Below, piece after piece: positions 7,294-15,763 of a DNA stretch of 64,000 bases. The DNA comes from Alistipes onderdonkii. Its GTDB lineage: Bacteria > Bacteroidota > Bacteroidia > Bacteroidales > Rikenellaceae. Each line of letters starts with the position of its first letter. Position 1 is the stretch's first letter. The stretch is from assembly GCF_025145285.1 (NCBI RefSeq), contig NZ_CP102251.1, positions 3,224,001 to 3,288,000 on the forward strand, read 5' to 3'. Below the pieces are notes generated by a model. It was given only the letters and a program-made list of their open reading frames with translations. It was not told the origin of the DNA and ran no database searches. Both the position numbers and the translations under genes were made by a program.

Positions 7294-10200
7294 ATGAGTG
7301 CATTATCATTCAAAATAAATGCGGACACCGCAAAGTTAAATAATTTTATCAAATCGCTGAAACTGTTATATCAGTTGTTGGAGAAATTTCCGTCTAACTC
7401 AGACGGGTTTAAAGTCATAAATCGCCATATTGCCGATATGGAGGCTCGCGTCGAACAGGCAATGCGCAAAATCGCCCAGATGGAGCAGCAGGCAATGGAT
7501 GCGGCGTCCAAGGCTACTGCCTCGGCCACGACCGGAACTGCTGGCGGCGGTTCTACGGCGGGAACAGCGGCTACCCAGGCCGAAACTACGGCATATCATG
7601 ACCTGCTTGGTGAGCTGAAAGCCGCTAACGACGAAAAAATAAAGGCAATAGCTCAAATTAGGCTATATTCAAATGAGATCGCACGATTAAAAGCGGATGT
7701 AACCGCGCTCAATAAGGAAGAGCAGCAGAACGGGCAATTGTCTGCAAAGAAAAGGGCGCAAGTATTGGACGCTGCCGTATCTATCGAGGAATACAAGCAG
7801 GAAATATCCCAATTGAGGCGGGAGCTTGCCAACCAAATCAAATTGGAGCAGACCGCCATCGGCTCAATCAACGAAATGTCCCAGGCGCTTACCCGTATGC
7901 GTGCGGTGTATAAAAATATGAGCGCCGCGGATCGTGAGGGGGCGCAAGGGCAAACGATGCTTAAAAACATCGAATCGCTCGACACGAAGATCAAAGAACT
8001 GGATGCGTCGATGGGCGTCCATACTCGCAATGTCGGCAATTATGCCTCGGGATTCAATATGCTGGGATTCCAAATTCAGCAAGTTGCCCGCGAGTTGCCG
8101 TCGCTGGCATATGGCCCGCAAATATTCTTTGCCGCCATATCCAACAACCTGCCGATGCTGGCCGATGAAATAGCACGGGCGAAGAAATCGGTTGATGAAT
8201 TGAAGAAAGCCGGGCAAACCTTCACGCCCGTATGGAAACAGATAGCATCGTCGATCTTCTCCTGGCAAACCCTGCTTGTGGCCGGCGTAACCGTGCTTAC
8301 CCTTTACGGCAAGGAGATAACCAACTGGGTAGCGTCGCTGTTCAAAGGTAAAACGACGATAGACGCCTCTGCCGCTGCACTCGAACGCTTTAATTCCGCT
8401 ATGGCTCAAGGTTCGGTGTCGGCTCAATCCGAATTAACCAAATTGAACCTGCTGTATAGGGCTGCGACAGACCTTTCCAGGCCCTATGAAGAAAGAGCCG
8501 AAGCGGTCAAAAAATTGCAAGACATATACCCCGCTTACTTCGGCAATATGGCTGCGGAACAGGTTATGGTCGGGAATGCTGTCGGTGCTTATGAAAACCT
8601 GCGCGATGCAATTATCGAGGTCGCACAAGCCAAAGCCGCCCAGGAGCTCATTACAGAAAATGTAATTAAAAAGTTAAAAATAGAGGGTACAGATGAATAT
8701 AAACGTATTCAATCCTATGCAGATCGCATCGATACATTACAATCGAAAATAAATGATCTGCAAAGTAAGGGCATTAGCAAAAAGTCGCCAATTATAGAAG
8801 GTTTGAGTGGTGCTATTGCTGGTTTGGAAAAAGGCATTGAGCGTGCAAGCGAAGCTATCCGCACGAAATTAGAGCTTCCGGATGATATTCCTAATGATAT
8901 TCGGGAATATCTTGCAATACTTGATGAAAGCAGCGAAGAATTAGCATCTGTTGCAGAAAAATCATTTATAGGGAAAACCCCCGCCGAACTTAACGCAGAA
9001 TGGAAAAAAGCCCGCCAAGAGGCCGAAAGCGCAGCAAAAAAAGCCGCATCCGATCAAGAGCGCAATCTAAAGGAGCTCACCAAGCAATTGCAAAAGCTCC
9101 GGGACGATGCATTGCAGGCGGAGGTAGATTCCATGAAGGACGGCACGGCCAAGAAACTTGCGCAAATAGACCTCGACTATCAGAAACGTGCCCGAGCCAT
9201 ACAAGAAGCCGAAAAAAAGCTGCTTGAGTTACAAGAAAAGGAAATTGATGCCCAATATAAAAATGATACTTCGTCTGAACGATTCCTCGCCGGACAGCAG
9301 ATGATTGCGCAGTACAAAGGGAATGTAAATCATTTGGCGCGCCCACTTGTTAAAGCGGCGGAATTGGTAAAAAAAGGCTGGGAAGATGCCGGAGAGGGTA
9401 TTGCCACCGTTTTCAGCAGCCAATATGGTATTTTGGATGCCAAGGGAAAGGTGACTGAGATTTTAGTCACCCCAATCCTGCCTAATGGGGACATTTTGTC
9501 TCCACAGGAATTGGATGATTACATACACTCAAAACTTGAAGGAGCTCAGAATATTCTTGCCGCAGACACCAAAGGTTTAGTTATCGCAGTCAACGTGGCT
9601 GCCGATGGGTCTGCCGGCGAAAAATATCATGACCTTCAAAAGGTATATTATGCTGACAATATCAAAGCGGCAGAAGGTGTTAGAATATACACGGAAGCCT
9701 TGAAAGAGTTCAATAAAGAACAACGAAATAAAGAGCGGGCGAGTGTATCGGGTATAGCTATAACTCCAGAGGGATTATCGGATGTTGTCAACAAAGAGAT
9801 TCAAGCGTGGAATGAGTATTTGAGAAAATACGGAAATTTCCGAGAAAAACTACAAGCGACAAAAGAATATTACGACGAAAGAATTAGAAAAGCTACAACT
9901 CAGGGAGACCGAGAAAGGTTGAAAAAAGAGCGCGATGCAGCCCTTGCCGAGATTGAAACTAAACAGTCAGACAATTGGATCGCCTTCTTTTCGTGGATTG
10001 AAACCATGTCTAAAAGCATGGCATCAAACATATATAACACTTTGCGCAATCAGCTAAACCAGATGCTTGAGGCGGGTAAAATTTCAATAGAAGAATATGT
10101 AAGGGCAACACAGCAACTTGACCAACAATACCGCGACAAGTTGAATGAAAGAGGTAGATTTCAAACATATCAAAATCAAGGAATAAATGGCTTGATTGAT

Positions 10201-11559
10201 AACTACCAGAAACTCGGAGATGCCATGCAGCTCAAAGGTGCCAAAACCGGCGATCAAAATGTGCAAGCAATGGGAGCCTCTATGTCCAAAGCAGCAGGAA
10301 AGGCATCGGGAGTGATTTCTATGATTGATATGATTGTTACATCAATTCATCAGACAATTCAAGCTATGCAACAACTGACGGATAGTATTGTCGACATGAT
10401 GGCATCTTTTGGGCAAGATGCAGAAATTGATACAACATTAGGCAAATGGGCTGAATTATCAAATTTGATGTCCGAATTTGATAATCATGTGTATTCTTCG
10501 TGGGAAAAATTTAAAAGTGGCGACATAATGGGCGCAGCGTCAGAGGCGACCAGTAGCATACTTGGAGTTATTACAAGTATAAATAAATGGATAGATAAAA
10601 GTAAAGAAAGAAAAATACAAAAACTCCAAGATCAGATAGATGCATTATCACGTTCTTACGACAGGCTATCGCGTTCAATAGAAAAAGCGTATTCTACAGA
10701 TGCGAAAGAGTTAATAGAAGACCAAAATAAGTTGCTTGAGCAACAAAAGTTATTAATTCAGCGTCAAATACAAGAAGAAAAGAGCAAGAAAGACCCAGAT
10801 AAAAAACGCATTAAAGAGTGGGAGAAACAATATGAGGAGATAACAAACCTTATAGAAGATAATGCCGCAAAGGCGCAAGATGCTATATTCGGTTCAGACA
10901 TTCAGGCTGCTATCAATGATTTTGCTGAAGCATATGCCGACGCCTGGGCACAAGGAGAAGACAGGGCAAAATCGGCTAAAGACTTTGTAAAAAACATGAT
11001 TAAGCAAATGGTGATTGAGGCCATGAAGGCCGATATAAAAGAACCTATGCAAGTCATACGCGATAAGCTGGAGGAATTTTGGGAAGATGGTATTATTACC
11101 CAAACGGAGGAGAATATCATTGATGAAATGATTAAAAAACTCAATCAAGATTTGGATGCTTCTTTTGGCTGGGCGGATAAATATTTTGACGACAATACAG
11201 CCTCTAAACAACAAGCAACATCCCGAAGCTTTCAAACGATGTCGCAAGATACGGGAGATGAATTAAGCGGTCGTTTCGCCGACATTCAAGGCAAAGTAAC
11301 CGACATCCGAAACGCTGTAATGTCACAACTTCAAATGCGGGATTCGGTAGAAGGAATTATAGAAGCAATACACAATTGTCTGAATATGGATTCGAGAATC
11401 GACGAATTGTCAGCCGCTTATTACGAAAGTTTGCGGATTGATGTGGAAACCCTTTTAGAGGTTAGGGAAATAAACGTAAGCACCAAAAGCATGGATAAGA
11501 CACTGGGGCGCATTGAGGATGGGATAAATAGCATAAAAAGAAATACCGAAAATTTATAA
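7294..11559 (+). CDS. Phage tail tape-measure-like protein, 1421 aa
   Basis: The very long helical protein has the architecture of a tail tape-measure protein, which sets tail length and passes DNA and proteins into the host. N-terminal coiled coils run to about residue 240. A VGNYASGFNMLGFQIQQVARELPSLAYGPQIFF segment typical of Bacteroidetes tape measures follows. A hydrophobic stretch SSIFSWQTLLVAGVTVLTLYG lies near residues 315-335, and long coiled coils return at about 560-640, 830-900 and 1100-1200. A second weakly hydrophobic part lies near 1005-1040. No other virion gene is seen beside it. The middle (about 690-800) is beta-like and may be an insertion. The family call rests on pattern, not a search. 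Confidence 0.75.
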   Translation: MSALSFKINADTAKLNNFIKSLKLLYQLLEKFPSNSDGFKVINRHIADMEARVEQAMRKIAQMEQQAMDAASKATASATTGTAGGGSTAGTAATQAETTAYHDLLGELKAANDEKIKAIAQIRLYSNEIARLKADVTALNKEEQQNGQLSAKKRAQVLDAAVSIEEYKQEISQLRRELANQIKLEQTAIGSINEMSQALTRMRAVYKNMSAADREGAQGQTMLKNIESLDTKIKELDASMGVHTRNVGNYASGFNMLGFQIQQVARELPSLAYGPQIFFAAISNNLPMLADEIARAKKSVDELKKAGQTFTPVWKQIASSIFSWQTLLVAGVTVLTLYGKEITNWVASLFKGKTTIDASAAALERFNSAMAQGSVSAQSELTKLNLLYRAATDLSRPYEERAEAVKKLQDIYPAYFGNMAAEQVMVGNAVGAYENLRDAIIEVAQAKAAQELITENVIKKLKIEGTDEYKRIQSYADRIDTLQSKINDLQSKGISKKSPIIEGLSGAIAGLEKGIERASEAIRTKLELPDDIPNDIREYLAILDESSEELASVAEKSFIGKTPAELNAEWKKARQEAESAAKKAASDQERNLKELTKQLQKLRDDALQAEVDSMKDGTAKKLAQIDLDYQKRARAIQEAEKKLLELQEKEIDAQYKNDTSSERFLAGQQMIAQYKGNVNHLARPLVKAAELVKKGWEDAGEGIATVFSSQYGILDAKGKVTEILVTPILPNGDILSPQELDDYIHSKLEGAQNILAADTKGLVIAVNVAADGSAGEKYHDLQKVYYADNIKAAEGVRIYTEALKEFNKEQRNKERASVSGIAITPEGLSDVVNKEIQAWNEYLRKYGNFREKLQATKEYYDERIRKATTQGDRERLKKERDAALAEIETKQSDNWIAFFSWIETMSKSMASNIYNTLRNQLNQMLEAGKISIEEYVRATQQLDQQYRDKLNERGRFQTYQNQGINGLIDNYQKLGDAMQLKGAKTGDQNVQAMGASMSKAAGKASGVISMIDMIVTSIHQTIQAMQQLTDSIVDMMASFGQDAEIDTTLGKWAELSNLMSEFDNHVYSSWEKFKSGDIMGAASEATSSILGVITSINKWIDKSKERKIQKLQDQIDALSRSYDRLSRSIEKAYSTDAKELIEDQNKLLEQQKLLIQRQIQEEKSKKDPDKKRIKEWEKQYEEITNLIEDNAAKAQDAIFGSDIQAAINDFAEAYADAWAQGEDRAKSAKDFVKNMIKQMVIEAMKADIKEPMQVIRDKLEEFWEDGIITQTEENIIDEMIKKLNQDLDASFGWADKYFDDNTASKQQATSRSFQTMSQDTGDELSGRFADIQGKVTDIRNAVMSQLQMRDSVEGIIEAIHNCLNMDSRIDELSAAYYESLRIDVETLLEVREINVSTKSMDKTLGRIEDGINSIKRNTENL

Positions 11560-11602
11560 ATTAAATATAGTCTAATATATTCATATATAAATATTTAGCA
11601 TT

Positions 11603-12037
11603 ATGACAACCCAACACAATAAGAGTGTAGATGCCATACGGGCGATGGCACTACAAACGGGAGCTTGTGAAAAGATAAACCGCGTCCAAGACTTCCCCGA
11701 GCTAATCAAACTGATGTTTACCCCACAAGGGATCGAGTTCTGCCAGGGTCACAACTTCCCCGCAGTCGAAGTGTTCAGGGAGAACCAAAGCAATCTTCAA
11801 GGATTGGAAATATATGTCGACGCTGGCGACATCACGCTAAAGGGCAAGGAATATGTATGCCTGGTCGGTGATACAAAGGCCACTATCGAGGCTTCTCGGC
11901 CTCAATTCACGCATACAATCATATTGATGCACGGCGCACGAGCCCAGATCAACGCAAAAGACTACGCCGTGCTGAATATCGTAAATATCAGCGGGGAGTA
12001 TTCGGTAAATAAGGATGGAACCGTTATTGTGTTATAG
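11603..12037 (+). CDS. Hypothetical beta-rich protein, 144 aa
   Basis: The 144-aa product has a short helical N-terminus (SVDAIRAMALQTGACEKI) and then repeated beta strands (GLEIYVDAGDITLKGKEYVCLVGDTKATI, HTIILMHGARAQINAKDYAVLNIVNISGEYSVNKDGTVIVL), suggesting a small beta-solenoid or tail-tip-like fold. It follows the tape-measure gene by 43 bp and ends on a perfect terminator. It may be a tail-associated protein; that is inference from neighbourhood. Confidence 0.65.
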   Translation: MTTQHNKSVDAIRAMALQTGACEKINRVQDFPELIKLMFTPQGIEFCQGHNFPAVEVFRENQSNLQGLEIYVDAGDITLKGKEYVCLVGDTKATIEASRPQFTHTIILMHGARAQINAKDYAVLNIVNISGEYSVNKDGTVIVL

Positions 12038-12065
12038 ATAAAGCCGGGATTAATCCCGGCTTTAT
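12038..12065. terminator. Perfect 28-bp palindrome, bidirectional terminator
   Basis: ATAAAGCCGGGATT is followed directly by its exact reverse complement, beginning one base after the stop at 12037. The ends are A-rich on one side and T-rich on the other, so it can serve as an intrinsic terminator for the plus-strand genes and for the minus-strand Fic operon ending at 12096. Confidence 0.75.
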
Positions 12066-12095
12066 TCTACAAAGGCAAATTCGCCTAATAAAACA

Positions 12096-12905
12096 TCAAA
12101 AATCATCATGCATTCCCATATAGTCCTTAATCTTATCGCATAAATCTATTATATATATTGGAGTAATGGTATTCAGTGCTTTTAATGCCTTGTATTTATT
12201 GCTCATACTCATCTTGGATAAATTTACTTGCCTTAATTGTTCAAATAGATTCTTGCGATCAGACTTGCGTTTTGTCTTATTTAGAGCTGCATAATATAGC
12301 TTTGCTGCTTCGTCATATTTACTTATCACAGCGCTATCGCGTTGGTATGACGCATAAATTTCAGAAATAGTATAAGAATATATCTCGGTTTTTATCTTTG
12401 CATCCCCATATGTAAAATAAGGTGTGTTTATTAAGCCATAATCAGACCATGCACACCAGAAGGAAATCCAGTCAAATTGTGGGGTTTCAAATAAATTAGA
12501 AAAGGTTGTTATTTTAATATCAGAGATTGAATACCGATATTTATAATCTTTACAGTCAATTTTTATTTTATAGGTAATGAACGATACCATACGATAATTG
12601 GAATCGTAATTGTTTCGAATATAATCACCTATTTTAGCTCGTCCTGATGCAATTATTGTCCTATTATCGTTATTTCGTAGGGTAATATCAAAATCATCGA
12701 AAAGAAGTGCAAACATATTTTGTGCCCGCCCAAATAGTATTACTGCACTATCTCTTGATTCAACAATTTCCTGCACGACCCCCTTTTCATTCGCTTGATG
12801 TGGTGTGGCGTGTGTATGTAACAACGGAAATATACTAAGTGCGATTACAAGGCATTCTAAAGAAAACAATCGAATGAACCCTCGCGCATTATCCTTATGC
12901 TTCAT
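12096..12905 (-). CDS. Exported DUF4468-type protein
   Basis: The 269-aa protein starts with a signal-like segment (LFSLECLVIALSIFPLLHTHATP) after a short basic head, so it is probably exported. The region of about residues 45-130 (SRDSAVILFGRAQNMFALLFDDFDITLRNNDNRTIIASGRAKIG) matches the DUF4468 pattern, a TonB-C-like alpha/beta module with an N-terminal RAQNMF helix. The rest is lysine-rich and unassigned. Codon use is AT-rich. The start overlaps the Fic stop by 11 bp, so it is the third gene of the XRE-Fic operon. Why an exported protein is linked to Fic is unclear. Confidence 0.7.
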   Translation of the reverse strand: MKHKDNARGFIRLFSLECLVIALSIFPLLHTHATPHQANEKGVVQEIVESRDSAVILFGRAQNMFALLFDDFDITLRNNDNRTIIASGRAKIGDYIRNNYDSNYRMVSFITYKIKIDCKDYKYRYSISDIKITTFSNLFETPQFDWISFWCAWSDYGLINTPYFTYGDAKIKTEIYSYTISEIYASYQRDSAVISKYDEAAKLYYAALNKTKRKSDRKNLFEQLRQVNLSKMSMSNKYKALKALNTITPIYIIDLCDKIKDYMGMHDDF

Positions 12906-13449
12906 ATCCCTCGTAGTAATAAGACTGTTCGATGCCTTTGAAAATCACCTCCCGATCATCCGTGCGGTCGGTCAATGCCTGGCCGAGCAAGGCGCGTAAT
13001 TCCAGGTCATTGATCGGGCTGCGCTCCATAGCCTGCAAATACAAATCCTTATCCACCTTCCGCCAGTCCACAACCTGCATCAATCGTTTTTTCAGCATCA
13101 TGTCGAGCCAAATGCGGGTTGCTCGTCCGTTGCCCTCCATGAACGGGTGGGCGATGTTCATTTCGACGTATTTCGCAATTATTTCCTCAAAGGTTGTTTC
13201 CGGCATTTGCTCGATCACCGGGAGGATGGCACCCAGATAAAGGCAATTTGCAAATCGGAAACCACCCTTTGCGATATTCAGCGTCCGGATTTTTCCGGCA
13301 AAGTCGTACAACCCACCGAACAAATAGCGGTGAATCTCACAAAGCCCGGCCACGGTTCCGACCTCTATGCGGTCGATGTCCCCCGATTCGAATAGGGCGC
13401 GCGCCTGTTCGAGGCTTTGGGCGTCTATTTGGTCTGTTTTCTTTCCCAT
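12895..13449 (-). CDS. fic: Class III Fic protein with C-terminal inhibitory helix
   Basis: The 184-aa enzyme carries the Fic core motif HPFMEGNGRATR at residues 101-112, including the catalytic His101 and the anion-binding GNGR. Fic proteins usually transfer AMP from ATP to a target hydroxyl. The C-terminus (residues 176-181, SYYYEG) fits the S/TxxxE(G/N) inhibitory motif, and being at the C-terminus it places the protein in class III with Neisseria NmFic. E180 would block the ATP site. It follows the XRE gene by 3 bp and overlaps DUF4468. It is probably a self-inhibited stress or toxin-like regulator within the element. Confidence 0.88.
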   Translation of the reverse strand: MGKKTDQIDAQSLEQARALFESGDIDRIEVGTVAGLCEIHRYLFGGLYDFAGKIRTLNIAKGGFRFANCLYLGAILPVIEQMPETTFEEIIAKYVEMNIAHPFMEGNGRATRIWLDMMLKKRLMQVVDWRKVDKDLYLQAMERSPINDLELRALLGQALTDRTDDREVIFKGIEQSYYYEGYEA

Positions 13450-13452
13450 AAT

Positions 13453-13695
13453 TTATTCTCCCTTCTCCACCTTGATAAGTTTGCCGCAATGCGGGCAGGT
13501 GATTGTGTTCGTCGGTTGAGGGGCGAAAAGTTCCGGAACCGATACGCCGAGGGCGACGGCTATCTGTTCAATGCGTTCAAGTGTTGGATTACCCGAAAGC
13601 GACTTTGATAAAGCACCCTCGCTAATGCCAATTTTTACCGCAAGTTCTTTTGCGGTCATTCCTTTACGCCTCAATAAATCCTTAAGTTGTAACAT
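13453..13695 (-). CDS. XRE-family regulator with CPHC motif
   Basis: The 80-aa protein has an XRE HTH at residues 3-57 (LLRRKGMTAKELAVKIG, then SEGALSKSLSGNPTLERIEQIAVAL). A short tail with CPHCGKLI follows; only one CxxC pair is present, so a zinc site would need a second subunit. It is the first gene of the minus-strand operon with Fic. It likely controls its own promoter, as antitoxin-type XRE proteins do; whether it neutralises Fic is not shown, since class III Fic proteins inhibit themselves. Confidence 0.85.
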   Translation of the reverse strand: MLQLKDLLRRKGMTAKELAVKIGISEGALSKSLSGNPTLERIEQIAVALGVSVPELFAPQPTNTITCPHCGKLIKVEKGE

Positions 13696-13735
13696 AGTTG
13701 CAATATATTATAAGTTCTCCAAGTGCAAATATAGG

Positions 13736-13768
13736 GCAAAATATCCATAAAATACAATTTCAGCAAAA
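13736..13768 (-). promoter_or_regulatory. Promoter of the XRE-Fic-DUF4468 operon
   Basis: On the minus strand TATATTTG (13736-13743) fits the Bacteroidetes -7 element TAnnTTTG. ATTG (13765-13768) is a near match to the -33 TTTG, 21 bp away. It lies 41 bp ahead of the XRE start. Confidence 0.5.
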
Positions 13769-13804
13769 AAAATCGCAATTTACGTAAACTTTCTTGCTCT
13801 TTTA

Positions 13805-13836
13805 TTTGGTTGTTAATTTCATTATACGTAAATTTG
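13805..13836 (+). promoter_or_regulatory. Bacteroidetes-type promoter of the small-ORF operon
   Basis: TTTG (13805-13808), a 20-bp spacer, then TAAATTTG (13829-13836) is a full match to the TTTG/TAnnTTTG consensus, 31 bp before the ATG at 13868. It runs divergent from the XRE operon. Confidence 0.7.
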
Positions 13837-13867
13837 CATTGTAATAATTGAAGTAAACGTAAAGACT

Positions 13868-14110
13868 ATGAAAGCAACCTACAACCTCTCGAAGATCATG
13901 AAAAACGCCTGGTATCTGAAACGTGCCAACACCTCGATGTCGTTCTCGGCCTGCCTCAAGAAGGCTTGGCGCAATGAGAAGTTGGCGATCATGACGGCGA
14001 AGATCGAGAACCGTCCGACGGAGCAGCCGAAGGCCACGGAGTACCGCCCGCAGCTACTGACGGTGCCCGCGGACTATTACGGCAACAGCAGAACGTACTA
14101 CGGCGACTAA
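13868..14110 (+). CDS. Small basic conserved-type protein, 80 aa
   Basis: The 80-aa product has a basic, aromatic N-terminal half (NLSKIMKNAWYLKRANTSMSFSACLKKAWRNEK) that matches, from memory, a widespread family of small uncharacterised proteins in Bacteroidetes chromosomes and mobile elements. The tail is Pro- and Tyr-rich (PADYYGNSRTYYGD). It is led by a strong promoter. A DNA-linked role is possible from charge, but none is known to me. Confidence 0.65.
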   Translation: MKATYNLSKIMKNAWYLKRANTSMSFSACLKKAWRNEKLAIMTAKIENRPTEQPKATEYRPQLLTVPADYYGNSRTYYGD

Positions 14111-14146
14111 AAAATAGCGAGATTCAACCAAAATCACGATAAAATT

Positions 14147-14362
14147 ATGAAAAAGAACGTAAACACGACGAGTTCCCCGGAGATAGATTGGCGGGCGGAG
14201 TATTGGAAAGGTGTACGCGATTACATCGAACAGGGTGATCGCCTTATCAAGGCACACCAGCGAATAGTCGAACTAACAAAAGAGCTTATAGAATGCCGTG
14301 ATATTTTGGCCGGCAGGCGCACAATCAATCAATACCAATGCAAAACCAGCAAACTAAGTTAA
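14147..14362 (+). CDS. Small hypothetical protein, 71 aa
   Basis: A 71-aa product with a central EYWKGVRDYIEQGDRLIKAHQRIVELTKELIECRD helix likely to form a coiled coil. It is the second gene of the small-ORF operon, 36 bp after the first and 4 bp before the next. No family recognised. Confidence 0.5.
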   Translation: MKKNVNTTSSPEIDWRAEYWKGVRDYIEQGDRLIKAHQRIVELTKELIECRDILAGRRTINQYQCKTSKLS

Positions 14363-14366
14363 TACC

Positions 14367-14618
14367 ATGACCACAGCATTAACCCCGTCCGACATTCGGA
14401 CAATGGCCCGCAAAGCGGCCGATTACATTACCTTCTACTGCGACGGCCTCAGCAGGGGATTTGAGATTACCCACAAGGGATATATAGCCTTCATCAACTA
14501 CGAGGCGAAGATGTGCAACGACGAGAGGCAAGACCTCGTGCTGGTTCCGGCGGTATGGGACGCCGAAGGCAAAGAGTATCCCGATATATCCGAAGCCTTG
14601 CAATTAATGTTGAACTAA
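14367..14618 (+). CDS. Small hypothetical protein, 83 aa
   Basis: The 83-aa product (TPSDIRTMARKAADYITFYC, then GYIAFINYEAKMCNDERQDLVLVPAVWDAEGKEYPDISEALQLML) looks like a compact alpha/beta protein. It is packed 4 bp after its neighbour. No known motif. Confidence 0.5.
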   Translation: MTTALTPSDIRTMARKAADYITFYCDGLSRGFEITHKGYIAFINYEAKMCNDERQDLVLVPAVWDAEGKEYPDISEALQLMLN

Positions 14619-14630
14619 TCATCTACGGTT

Positions 14631-14813
14631 ATGATCTACGAACTATCCTTTGAAGGGCACACGGTGGGATATTTCCCCACCGAGGCCGAAGCCGTCCGCC
14701 GGGCGGGTTACCTCCCGAAAGGCAGGTACACGATCCGAGAATGGGAAAGGGACGGCGATGTTTTGATGTTTCATCCACAAACCAACAGGGAATATGAGTT
14801 CACAAACGAATAA
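14631..14813 (+). CDS. Small hypothetical protein, 60 aa
   Basis: The 60-aa product (MIYELSFEGHTVGYFPTEAEAVRRAGYLPKG...) resembles a small beta-alpha-beta unit. It overlaps the start of the next gene by 20 bp in another frame. No family recognised. Confidence 0.45.
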   Translation: MIYELSFEGHTVGYFPTEAEAVRRAGYLPKGRYTIREWERDGDVLMFHPQTNREYEFTNE

Positions 14814-15009
14814 ACCCTCCGACTTTAACAGCCTTTCGGAACTTTACATGAAAGCCAGCGAAGCCCGGTTTCAATTACTCCAAGAACGTAGCGAATTAGT
14901 CATGGAGATTGTCGAACTACGGATGCAGCTGCAAGAACTGCGGGCGCAGGTATCGCCGAGCAAGGCCGCCCAAAAGCCGAAAGGATTATTAATGAAACTT
15001 ACCCGATAA
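14794..15009 (+). CDS. Small coiled-coil protein, 71 aa
   Basis: Residues 10-50 (LSELYMKASEARFQLLQERSELVMEIVELRMQLQELRAQV) form a convincing coiled coil, followed by a Lys-rich tail. Overlap with the previous gene suggests coupled translation. Function unknown. Confidence 0.5.
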   Translation: MSSQTNKPSDFNSLSELYMKASEARFQLLQERSELVMEIVELRMQLQELRAQVSPSKAAQKPKGLLMKLTR

Positions 15010-15023
15010 AAAACTATTGTATT

Positions 15024-15266
15024 ATGAACAGAGACCAAATTTTACGACGGAACGACGAGATAACTGCGGAGACAGATGCGGTAATACGCAGAGGGAAAGA
15101 GATTGTGTCCAAATTGGAGAGCGGCGCAATAAAACCGGATGATCCACAGGTAAAGGAGGTACTCCAGCAGCTTATAGAGCGACGGAGGATCGGCAACGAA
15201 TTTAATGCCGAACTAACCCGGTTGGTGCATGAACAGAGTGACGAACCCACCCGCACCCCACGTTGA
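15024..15266 (+). CDS. Small coiled-coil protein, 80 aa
   Basis: The 80-aa product is helical throughout (RNDEITAETDAVIRRGKEIVSKLESGAIKPDDPQVKEVLQQLIERRRIGNEF). It lies 14 bp after the previous coiled-coil gene. It could pair with it. No family recognised. Confidence 0.45.
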   Translation: MNRDQILRRNDEITAETDAVIRRGKEIVSKLESGAIKPDDPQVKEVLQQLIERRRIGNEFNAELTRLVHEQSDEPTRTPR

Positions 15267-15477
15267 GGAATTCCGCATATACCCCGAGGATGCCCCAGCC
15301 GTCAATCCGGGCGGCTGGGTTGGTTGTTGGCGTCTATTGTGTCCAAAATACACAAAGGTTACACAAAGGGTAAAAGGTTGCGCCGCTGTCGTTATCCCCG
15401 ACGCTCTAACGATTCGTTATACCGATTGGATAAAACCCCTAAAAACCGCTAAGGTTTTGCTAAGGGTAAAATGGTGA
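15229..15477 (+). CDS. Doubtful small ORF running into the repeat array
   Basis: An 82-codon ORF starts inside the previous gene (MNRVTNPPAPHVEEF) and its second half is made of array units 1 and 2, which read as YTKVTQRVKG and TAKVLLRVKW. Later array units fall in other frames, so the repeated sequence is not selected as protein here. The ORF may be chance or may have been invaded by the repeats. Confidence 0.25.
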   Translation: MNRVTNPPAPHVEEFRIYPEDAPAVNPGGWVGCWRLLCPKYTKVTQRVKGCAAVVIPDALTIRYTDWIKPLKTAKVLLRVKW

Positions 15478-15726
15478 GATTACGGGGTGGTTACGGGGAG
15501 GGTATTTTCAATTTGGACACCGAAAAATCGACTTTTAAACGACTTGATGACCCCAAGGTTACCCCAAGGAAAAACAAGCCTAAAACAAGCGCAAAACGTA
15601 AAACAACGGTAAGGTTACGGTAAGGGTAAAACAAAAACAACGTCAAGGTTACGTCAAGGGTAAAGCGGAAACAACAGCGAGATTACAGCGAGGGGCAAAG
15701 AATTACAACGAGGTTACAACGAGGGA
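15350..15726 (+). repeat. Array of eight 11-bp doublets, acNNNaaggtt + acNNNaagggt
   Basis: Eight units each hold two adjacent 11-bp copies. Starts are 15350, 15446, 15482, 15550, 15606, 15640, 15674 and 15705. Within a unit the variable triplet is the same in both copies (aca, gct, ggg, ccc, ggt, gtc, agc, aac), yet it differs in every unit. The rest is near constant (aaggtt in the left copy, aagggt in the right). Later units recur every 31-34 bp with A-rich spacers. Unit spacing is not a multiple of three, so it is a DNA- or RNA-level pattern. It occupies the gap between the last small ORFs and the tRNA. Confidence 0.85.
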
Positions 15727-15763
15727 AAAACAACCCCAAGCAAGGATAATTTTTGCACGTCAC

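Noticed and set aside
15350..15726. Doublet array considered as CRISPR or as a coding repeat
   Set aside because: There are no constant repeats of 23 bp or more with unique spacers, and no cas genes. The units fall in different frames with stops between, so protein repeats do not explain them.
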